DNA from: Ramlibacter sp.
GTDB taxonomy: Bacteria > Pseudomonadota > Gammaproteobacteria > Burkholderiales > Burkholderiaceae_C
Assembly: GCA_021156245.1 (NCBI GenBank)
Contig: JAJNBO010000035.1
Coordinates: 1 to 12,856, forward strand
Direction: 5' to 3'
Length of the DNA stretch: 12,856 bases
The notes under the pieces were generated by a model. That model was not told the origin of the DNA. It saw only the letters and a program-made list of their open reading frames with translations, and made no database searches. This document shows positions 7,530 to 12,856 of the stretch, piece by piece. Every line of letters starts with the position of its first letter. Position 1 is the stretch's first letter. Position numbers and translations under genes: made by a program.

Positions 7530-8828
7530 CTAGCGCATCAGCCATTGCAACGGCACGAGCACCAGGTCGGGGAACAGGACGAGCGAGAACAGCACGGCGA
7601 GCTGCGCCAGGAAGAAGGGCATCACGCCCTTGAAGGCGTCATCCATGCTGATGCGCGCGACGCCGCACACGACGTTGAGCACGGTGCCCACCGGCGGGGT
7701 GATGAGGCCGATGGCGTTGTTCATGATGAACAGCACGCCGAAGTACACGGGGTCGATGCCCGCCTGGCGCACGATCGGCATCAGCACCGGCGTGAGGATC
7801 AGCACGGTGGGGGTGAAGTCCAGCGCGGTGCCGATCACCACGATGATCACCATCATCACGAGCATCAGCAGGGTCTTGTTGTCCGCGAACGGCGACAGCA
7901 GCTTGGCCACCTCGTCGGGGATGTTCGCCACCGTGATCAGCCAGGCGCTCACCATGGCCGCGGCGACCAGGAACATCACCACCGCGGTCGTCTTGCCGGC
8001 GGACAGCACCAGCCGGTACAGGTCCTTCGCCTTCAGCTCGCGGTAGATGAACATGCCGACCACGAAGCTGTAGACGGCGGCGACCACGGCGGCTTCGGTG
8101 GGCGTGAACACGCCGAATTTCATGCCGCCGAGGATGACCACCGGCAGCAGCAGCGCGAAAGTCCCCTGCCCCGTGACGCGCATCCGCTCGCCCATGGGCA
8201 TGCGCGGCGCGGCCTGCACGTTTTCCTTCTTGGCCACGATCCACCAGGTGATGCCGATGGCCACGCCCATCATGATGCCGGGCACGATGCCCGCGAGGAA
8301 CAACTTGGTGATCGAGACGTTGCCCGCGACGCCGAAGATGATCATCCCGATCGACGGCGGGATCACCGGCGCGATGATGCCGCCCGCGGCGATCAGGCCG
8401 GCGGAGCGATTCACCTGGTAGCCCGCCTGCCGCATCATCGGGAGCAGCAAGGCGGACAAGGCCGCGGTGTCGGCGACGGCCGAGCCCGAGATCGATGCCA
8501 TGATGACGGCGGCGACGACAGCCACGTAGCCCATGCCGCCGCGGAAATGCCCCACCCAGGCCATCGCCAGGTGCACGATGCGGCGCGACAGGCCGCCGGC
8601 GTTCATGAACTCCCCCGCGAGCAGGAAGAAGGGCACGGCCAGCAGCGGGAAGTTGTCGGCGCCGTCGACGAAGCGTTGCGCGAGGATCTGCGAGTCGAAG
8701 GCGGGCAACATGCCGGTGGCCGCCATGAACCCCATGAGCGCCAGCCCGCACACGAGCAGCGCGTATGCGATCGGCATGCCGAGCGCCATGGCGCCCAGCA
8801 GGCTGGCCACGAAGATCGTCACCGTCAT
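7530..8828 (-). CDS. TRAP transporter large permease (DctM family)
   Basis: This 432-residue inner-membrane protein is hydrophobic almost throughout and forms the ion-coupled transport subunit of a tripartite ATP-independent transporter. Conserved DctM blocks are visible: NFPLLAVPFFLLAGEFMNAG (59-78), ASISGSAVADTAALS (111-125), GIIAPVIPPSIGMIIFG (150-166), and late in the protein NAIGLITPPVGTVLNV, the second of the two inverted-repeat proline-rich loops. The length is the usual one for unfused DctM. Its ATG overlaps the TGA of the small permease gene by four bases (ATGA), which indicates translational coupling and a fixed ratio of the two subunits. Confidence 0.95.
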   Translation of the reverse strand: MTVTIFVASLLGAMALGMPIAYALLVCGLALMGFMAATGMLPAFDSQILAQRFVDGADNFPLLAVPFFLLAGEFMNAGGLSRRIVHLAMAWVGHFRGGMGYVAVVAAVIMASISGSAVADTAALSALLLPMMRQAGYQVNRSAGLIAAGGIIAPVIPPSIGMIIFGVAGNVSITKLFLAGIVPGIMMGVAIGITWWIVAKKENVQAAPRMPMGERMRVTGQGTFALLLPVVILGGMKFGVFTPTEAAVVAAVYSFVVGMFIYRELKAKDLYRLVLSAGKTTAVVMFLVAAAMVSAWLITVANIPDEVAKLLSPFADNKTLLMLVMMVIIVVIGTALDFTPTVLILTPVLMPIVRQAGIDPVYFGVLFIMNNAIGLITPPVGTVLNVVCGVARISMDDAFKGVMPFFLAQLAVLFSLVLFPDLVLVPLQWLMR

Positions 8829-9379
8829 CGCGGCGCCCCCTGGGGTTGGGCTTCCGGAATGGCGACGTGCGGCAGGTCCTCGGACTCGACCACCTGCACG
8901 AGCTCATCGTCGGACAGCTGGCCCGTGAACAGGCGATAGAGCACCGCCAGGTTGAACAGCGCCATCACCACGGCCACCACGTAGCCGACGCCGTAGACCC
9001 AGATCATGGAAATGCCGACCACCGGCGACACGTTGGTGACCTGCAGCCCGTGCATCTTCCAGGTGCCGATGAAGAACAGCACGTTGACGCCGAGCATCAG
9101 GGCCTCCGACACCAACAGGCAGAACTTCTTGCCCAGGCGCGGCAGCCGGCGCACCAGCGTGTCCACGCCCAGGTGCTCGCGGTCCCGCATGGCGATCATC
9201 GCGCCGATGTAGGTGAGCCAGATGAAGCAGTAGCGCGAGAGCTCTTCCGACACCAGGATGCCGGAGTTGAAGAAGTAGCGCAGCACCACGTTGCCGAACA
9301 CCATGACGACCATCGCGACGAGCGCGGCGACCACCAGCAGTTCGAGCAGCTTGAAGAAAAGTTCGATCGCCTTGCGCAT
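8825..9379 (-). CDS. TRAP transporter small permease (DctQ family)
   Basis: This 184-residue membrane protein has four predicted transmembrane segments (about residues 11-33, 50-65, 87-107 and 125-150). The family motif NSGILVSEELSRYCFIWLTYIGA (38-60) is followed by AMRDREHLGVDTL, typical of DctQ. A hydrophilic, acidic C-terminal tail of about 33 residues extends beyond the last segment. DctQ pairs with DctM and is needed for transport. AGGGA lies about 7 bases before the ATG. The gene begins 16 bp after the regulator's stop codon, so both are very likely on one transcript. Confidence 0.92.
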   Translation of the reverse strand: MRKAIELFFKLLELLVVAALVAMVVMVFGNVVLRYFFNSGILVSEELSRYCFIWLTYIGAMIAMRDREHLGVDTLVRRLPRLGKKFCLLVSEALMLGVNVLFFIGTWKMHGLQVTNVSPVVGISMIWVYGVGYVVAVVMALFNLAVLYRLFTGQLSDDELVQVVESEDLPHVAIPEAQPQGAPR

Positions 9380-9395
9380 GTCGGATCCCTGTTCC

Positions 9396-10136
9396 TCAGG
9401 CGCGCAGCAGCCGCGCAGGCGTGTCGAGCTTGGGCAGGCGGCGGCGGGAGGCGAGGACGGCCTCGATGTCGTCGCGCGCGCTGTCGATCAGCACGAGGAT
9501 TGCCTTCTCCGCCTTGGCGGGCTGGCGCGCCACCACGGCGTCGACCACCGCGCGGTGCATGGGCAGCGAATTCCGCGGGCCGTCCTTGCGGGTGGTGGAA
9601 ATCTCGAAACTGGTGCGCAGCAGCGCGGACAGCGCCTTGCTCATCTGAACGATCATGCGGTTGTGGCAGGCACGCAGCAGGCCCTGGTGGAAGCGCAGGT
9701 CGTAGGCCACGTAGTCGCCACCCTCCTCCACCGCGCGCCGCATGCCTTCGTAGGCCTCCTCGATCTCCGCGATGTCCTTCTCCGTGGCGCGCTCGGCGGC
9801 CATGCGCACGGCGGCGGGCTCCACCACGCGCCGCAGGTCCTGCAGGTCGCGCAGGAAATCGCGCGTGAGCCCGGCCTTGGACTGCCAGATGACGACGTCG
9901 GGATCGAACCAGTTCCAATGCTCGGAGGACAGCACGCGCGTGCCCACCTTGGGCCCCGTGGTCAGCAGCCCCTTGGCCGCCAGGGACTTCACCGCCTCGC
10001 GCACCACGGTGCGGCTGACTCCCAGCTCCTCGCCGAGCAGCGGCTCGGGCGGGATGGACGCGCCGGACGCATAGCGGCCGGCAACGATGGCCTCGCCCAA
10101 ATGGTCGACGGTGTTGCCGTGGACGTTCTTGATCAT
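9396..10136 (-). CDS. FadR/GntR-family transcriptional regulator, DgoR-like (FCD domain)
   Basis: This 246-residue DNA-binding repressor type has an N-terminal winged helix-turn-helix (about 8-70), with the recognition part GVSRTVVREAVKSLAAKGL (39-57) and wing GPKVGTRVL. The segment WNWFDPDVVIWQ (74-85) resembles the DPDV.W linker seen in DgoR-type regulators of sugar-acid catabolism. The C-terminal FCD ligand domain spans about 95-225; D146, H150 and H194 are at metal-binding positions, while the last helix (KAILVLIDSARDDI) lacks the fourth His many relatives carry. It is the first gene of the TRAP operon and is divergent from the ABC genes, so autoregulation and control of both sides are likely. 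The effector is probably the imported acid or its keto-deoxy product. Confidence 0.92.
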   Translation of the reverse strand: MIKNVHGNTVDHLGEAIVAGRYASGASIPPEPLLGEELGVSRTVVREAVKSLAAKGLLTTGPKVGTRVLSSEHWNWFDPDVVIWQSKAGLTRDFLRDLQDLRRVVEPAAVRMAAERATEKDIAEIEEAYEGMRRAVEEGGDYVAYDLRFHQGLLRACHNRMIVQMSKALSALLRTSFEISTTRKDGPRNSLPMHRAVVDAVVARQPAKAEKAILVLIDSARDDIEAVLASRRRLPKLDTPARLLRA

Positions 10137-10159
10137 GCGCTGCCCGCCATTGCGCCAAT

Positions 10160-10176
10160 GGTATGACGATATGACC
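10160..10176. promoter_or_regulatory. Candidate operator with GGT...ACC ends, proximal to the regulator gene
   Basis: The sequence GGTATGACGATATGACC has GGT and ACC at its ends and contains the direct repeat TATGAC-GA-TATGAC. GGTATGAC resembles one side of FadR-subfamily operators (TGGTnnnACCA type). It lies 24-40 bp before the regulator's ATG, where a bound repressor would block the regulator and TRAP operon. The dyad is imperfect. Confidence 0.35.
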
Positions 10177-10189
10177 TTCGACCCTTTCA

Positions 10190-10198
10190 GGTCTTACC
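10190..10198. promoter_or_regulatory. Candidate GntR/FadR operator GGTCTTACC
   Basis: A perfect GGT-N3-ACC dyad, the core shared by FadR, PdhR and related GntR operators (TGGTnnnACCA), sits near the middle of the divergent spacer, about 70 bp before the predicted start of ABC transcription. Its flanks are A and C rather than T and A, so the match is to the core only. Confidence 0.4.
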
Positions 10199-10230
10199 CT
10201 AGTGCGGGGCCGGAACCGGGCGCGATGCTG

Positions 10231-10259
10231 ATGACGCGCGATTTCTTTCATGCTACAAG
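10231..10259 (+). promoter_or_regulatory. Candidate sigma70 promoter for the ABC transporter operon
   Basis: ATGACG (10231-10236, 4 of 6 to TTGACA) is followed after exactly 17 bp by TACAAG (10254-10259, 4 of 6 to TATAAT) with an extended TGC just before it. Transcription would start near 10266, giving a ~30-base leader before the ATPase ATG. Confidence 0.42.
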
Positions 10260-10295
10260 GTCCGACTCCAGCCCATCCAGGCTGCGGAAGGAACG

Positions 10296-11294
10296 ATGGC
10301 CACCGTACAGATCAGGGGCGTTCAGAAGTACTTCGGCGCAGCGCACATCATCCGCGGCGTGGACATCGACATCGAGGACGGCCAGTTCGCGGTGCTGGTG
10401 GGCCCCTCCGGCTGCGGCAAGTCCACGCTGCTGCGCATGATCGCCGGGCTCGAGCAGATCAGCGAGGGCCAGGTGCTGATCGGCGGGCGCGTCGTCAACG
10501 ACATGATGCCCAAGGAGCGGGACATCGCGATGGTGTTCCAGAACTACGCGCTGTATCCGCACATGACGGTGCGCGACAACATGGCGTTCAGCCTGATGCT
10601 CGCCAAGCAGCCCAAGGCCGTGGCCGACGAACGCGTGCGCAAGGCCGCGGACATCCTGGGGCTGGGGGACTTGCTCGACCGCTATCCGCGCCAGCTCTCC
10701 GGCGGCCAGCGCCAGCGCGTGGCCATGGGCCGCTGCATCGTGCGGGATCCGCAGGTCTCCCTGTTCGACGAGCCGCTATCCAACCTCGATGCCAAGCTGC
10801 GCGTGCAGATGCGCACCGAGATCAAGGAACTGCACCAGCGCCTGAAGACTACCTCCGTGTACGTCACGCACGACCAGATCGAGGCCATGACCATGGCGGA
10901 CAAGATCGTCGTCATGCGCGACGGCATCGTGGAGCAGACCGGCTCTCCGCTGGAGCTGTACGACCACCCGGCCAACCAGTTCGTCGCCGGCTTCATCGGC
11001 TCGCCGGCGATGAACTTCCTGCCCGGCGTGCTGCGGCGCTCCGGCGGCGCCGCCGGCACCCGGCCGGAGCACATGGAGCTCGCCGGCGGCGACGACGGCG
11101 TCCCCACCGAGGTCGTGGTCGTCGAGCCGACCGGCGCCGACACCCAGGTCTTCACCAAGATCGCCGGCGTCGAGGTCACCAGCGTGTTCCGCGACCGCCA
11201 TGCCTTCCGCCCGGGCGAGATCATCCGGCTGCGCCCCGACGCGGGCCGTGCCCACCTCTTCGACGCCGGCACCGGCGTGCGGCTGAGCCCCTGA
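10296..11294 (+). CDS. CUT1-type sugar ABC transporter ATP-binding protein (UgpC/MalK family)
   Basis: This 332-residue cytoplasmic ATPase energises import. Walker A GPSGCGKST (36-44), Q-loop glutamine Q82 (VFQNYALYPHMTV), signature LSGGQRQRVA (134-143), Walker B SLFDEPLSNLDAKLR (155-169) and switch H192 (YVTHDQIEAMTMAD) are all intact. The C-terminal regulatory/TOBE part begins after about residue 235 and contains TRPEHMEL, the equivalent of the MalK 'GIRPE' motif. The total is somewhat shorter than the usual 350-370 residues because this part is compact. GGAAGGAACG precedes the ATG. As first gene of the operon it leads the binding protein and permease. The substrate cannot be read from the ATPase; UgpC labels on such proteins are family-level only. 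Confidence 0.94.
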   Translation: MATVQIRGVQKYFGAAHIIRGVDIDIEDGQFAVLVGPSGCGKSTLLRMIAGLEQISEGQVLIGGRVVNDMMPKERDIAMVFQNYALYPHMTVRDNMAFSLMLAKQPKAVADERVRKAADILGLGDLLDRYPRQLSGGQRQRVAMGRCIVRDPQVSLFDEPLSNLDAKLRVQMRTEIKELHQRLKTTSVYVTHDQIEAMTMADKIVVMRDGIVEQTGSPLELYDHPANQFVAGFIGSPAMNFLPGVLRRSGGAAGTRPEHMELAGGDDGVPTEVVVVEPTGADTQVFTKIAGVEVTSVFRDRHAFRPGEIIRLRPDAGRAHLFDAGTGVRLSP

Positions 11295-11296
11295 GC

Positions 11297-11310
11297 AGCG
11301 GGCCGCCGCT
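11297..11310 (+). other. Short hairpin after ATPase stop codon, possible attenuator
   Basis: AGCGG-GCCG-CCGCT begins two bases after the ATPase stop and runs into TTTCTC. The stem is only 5 bp and the U-run short, so full termination is unlikely. It could uncouple expression of the ATPase from the binding protein, which is usually needed in excess. Confidence 0.3.
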
Positions 11311-11361
11311 TTCTCGAACTTCCAGGACTTTCGTTTCCCCCACGTCCACCAGGAGACAACC

Positions 11362-12678
11362 ATGTCCGATCACGATCGCCGCAAGTTCCTCAAGAAAGCC
11401 TCGGCCGGGGCCGCCGCCGTTTCGCTGCCGCTCATGTGGCCCGCCTCCGCGCAGGCCCAGTGGAACAACGTGCCCGAGAAAGGCGCGCGCCTGCGCGTGC
11501 TGCGGTGGAAGCGCTTCGTCCAGGGCGACGAGGACGCCTACATCGCCAACGTCAAGAAGTTCACCGCGAAGTACGGCATCGAGGTGAAGCTCGACCACGA
11601 GGGCTGGGAAGACGTGCGGCCCAAGGCCGCGGTCGCCGCCAACACCGGCGCCGGGCCGGACATCATCCTGTCGACCAACGACGACGCCAACCTGTATCCC
11701 GACAAGCTGGTCGAGATGACCGACGTGGCGGACTACCTGGGCAAGAAGTACGGCGGCTGGTACCCGGCGTGCGAGGCGTTCCTGCGGCCCGACGGCCGCA
11801 AGTGGATCGGCATCCCGCTCGGCGGCACCGGCAGCATGATGGTGTACCGCGACAGCCAGCTCAAGGCCGCGGGCGTCAGCGCTTTCCCCAAGGACACCGA
11901 CGGCTTCCTGAAGATGTTCCAGGCCCTCAAGGCCAAGGGCACGCCGGGCGGCATGGCGCTGGGCCACGCCACCGGCGACAGCGGCTGGACGCAGTGGCTG
12001 CTGTGGGCCTTCGGCGGCGCGCTGGTCGACAAGAACAACAAGGTGATCATCGACAGCCCCGAGACGCTGAAGGCGCTGGAGTACGGCAAGGAGCTGTACG
12101 CCACCTTCGTGCCCGGCACGCTGTCCTGGCTGGACCCGAACAACAACAAGGCCTTCCTCGACGGCCAGGTCTCGGTCACGAACAACGGCATCTCGATCTA
12201 CTACGCCGCCAAGAACTCCAGCGACCCGAAGGTCAAGGACATGGCGGCGGACATCCAGCACGCATCCTTCCCCATCGGCCCGGTCGGCGTGCCGACCGAG
12301 TACCACCTGTTCTTCAACCAGATGGTGTTCAAGCACACCAAGTTCCCGAAGGCCGCCAGGGAGTTCGTGCGCTTCATGATGGAGGAAGAGCAGTACGGTC
12401 CCTGGATGCAGGCGGCTGGCGGCTACATCTCCCAGCCGCTGCGCGCCTACGAGAAGAACCCGGTGTGGACGGTCGACCCGAAGCACACGCCGTACCGCGA
12501 CTCCGTGAAGAACCTGCGTCCCGCCGGCTACATGGGCAAGCTGGGCTACGCCTCCGCCGGCGCGCTGGCCGATTTCATCGTGCAGGACATGGTGGCGGAG
12601 GCCATGAGCGGCTCCAAGACCCCGAAGGAAGCCGCCCAGCGCGCGCAGCAGCGCGCCGAGCGCTACTACAAGGTTTGA
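11362..12678 (+). CDS. Sugar ABC transporter solute-binding protein, Tat-exported (SBP type 1 family)
   Basis: This 438-residue periplasmic binding protein delivers a carbohydrate-type ligand to the CUT1 ABC importer. The N-terminus DRRKFLKKASAGAAAVSL (5-22) is a twin-arginine signal with RRKFLK (6-11), a hydrophobic core and ASAQAQ cleavage region near residues 28-33. The mature part has the extracellular type 1 layout: LRVLRWKRF near the start, GWEDVRPKAAVAANTGAGPDI (equivalent to the first ligand-binding edge), WIGIPLGGTGSMMVYRDS, GALVDKNNKVIIDSPETLKALEY (a common block in this family), and a C-terminal helix ending in RAEQRYYKV-like sequence (RAERYYKV). A strong AGGAGA lies 6 bases before the ATG. 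The gene is 67 bp after the ATPase and 9 bp before the permease. Confidence 0.92.
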   Translation: MSDHDRRKFLKKASAGAAAVSLPLMWPASAQAQWNNVPEKGARLRVLRWKRFVQGDEDAYIANVKKFTAKYGIEVKLDHEGWEDVRPKAAVAANTGAGPDIILSTNDDANLYPDKLVEMTDVADYLGKKYGGWYPACEAFLRPDGRKWIGIPLGGTGSMMVYRDSQLKAAGVSAFPKDTDGFLKMFQALKAKGTPGGMALGHATGDSGWTQWLLWAFGGALVDKNNKVIIDSPETLKALEYGKELYATFVPGTLSWLDPNNNKAFLDGQVSVTNNGISIYYAAKNSSDPKVKDMAADIQHASFPIGPVGVPTEYHLFFNQMVFKHTKFPKAAREFVRFMMEEEQYGPWMQAAGGYISQPLRAYEKNPVWTVDPKHTPYRDSVKNLRPAGYMGKLGYASAGALADFIVQDMVAEAMSGSKTPKEAAQRAQQRAERYYKV

Positions 12679-12687
12679 TCGGCCGGC

Positions 12688-12856
12688 ATGCTGTCCAGGA
12701 AGATCCAGAACAGCCGCAACATCCTCGGTCTGGCATTCATGCTGCCGGCCGCGGTGCTGCTGCTGCTGTTCCTCACCTATCCGCTGGGCCTCGGGGTCTG
12801 GCTCGGGTTCACCGACACCAAGATAGGACGGGGCGGCAGCTGGATCGGCCTGGAGA
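12688..12856 (+). CDS. Sugar ABC transporter permease, N-terminal fragment (MalF/UgpA type)
   Basis: The frame starts at the ATG at 12688, 9 bp after the binding-protein stop, and is open to the window edge (56 codons), so it is partial. The product starts MLSRKIQNSRNILGLAFMLP and continues with a hydrophobic segment (AAVLLLLFLTYPLGLGVWLG) and FTDTKIGRGGSWIGLE. The order is a basic cytoplasmic start, a first transmembrane helix with the 'TYPLG' turn, then a 'F.GLENY'-type periplasmic loop. This is the standard opening of CUT1 inner-membrane permeases. No strong ribosome binding site is visible, and translational coupling to the binding-protein gene is likely. A second permease would be expected next. 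Confidence 0.88.
   Translation, partial: MLSRKIQNSRNILGLAFMLPAAVLLLLFLTYPLGLGVWLGFTDTKIGRGGSWIGLE

Noticed and set aside
6224..8939. Two long plus-strand frames (6224-7633 and 7089-8939), the second very His/Asp-rich
   Set aside because: They lie antisense to the TRAP genes. The His/Asp richness comes from reading GC-rich membrane-protein codons backwards and is not a metal-binding protein.
10250..11587. 445-codon plus-strand frame overlapping the ABC ATPase
   Set aside because: It is a shifted frame of the ATPase and binding-protein genes with no recognisable motifs.
11221..12486. 421-codon minus-strand frame opposite the ABC binding protein
   Set aside because: It is antisense to a gene with a Tat signal, a good SD and family blocks; it has no SD or family resemblance.

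Overview
The window is GC-rich and tightly packed. Its gene content looks like a Burkholderiales beta-proteobacterium, probably Comamonadaceae (Ramlibacter/Variovorax-like). This is inferred from a DUF1631 protein next to an RhlE helicase with an asparagine/glycine-rich tail, several TRAP/ABC uptake genes, and strong G/C third-position bias. No rRNA, tRNA, insertion sequence, CRISPR array or phage gene was seen.

Left part (1-4364). A DUF1631 gene enters from the left edge on the minus strand and begins at 1619. A 319-bp gene-free stretch separates it from the divergent rhlE, a DEAD-box RNA helicase. A small NAD(P)-binding SDR-type oxidoreductase follows rhlE after 8 bp.

Central part (4380-10136, minus strand). 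Six genes run leftward in one apparent operon: a DgoR-like FadR/GntR regulator, TRAP small permease (DctQ type), TRAP large permease (DctM type), TRAP solute-binding protein (DctP type), a transglutaminase-fold protein that has lost its catalytic Cys and His, and an enolase-superfamily sugar-acid dehydratase with a galactonate-dehydratase-like active site. The first three genes are almost contiguous, with a 4-bp overlap between dctQ and dctM. The likely logic is uptake of a sugar acid through the TRAP system, dehydration to a 2-keto-3-deoxy acid, and control by the GntR protein.

Right part (10296-12856, plus strand). A CUT1-type ABC sugar importer diverges from the regulator: ATPase, Tat-exported solute-binding protein, and the start of a MalF/UgpA-type permease cut by the window edge. 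The 159-bp divergent spacer holds a good candidate sigma70 promoter for the ABC genes and two GGT...ACC elements resembling FadR-family operators. Shared control of a TRAP and an ABC importer by one regulator is therefore plausible.

The points most worth a second look are the pseudoenzyme-like transglutaminase protein inside the catabolic operon, the two-importer layout around one regulator, and the dehydratase with an unassigned substrate and an RNA hairpin directly against its start codon.
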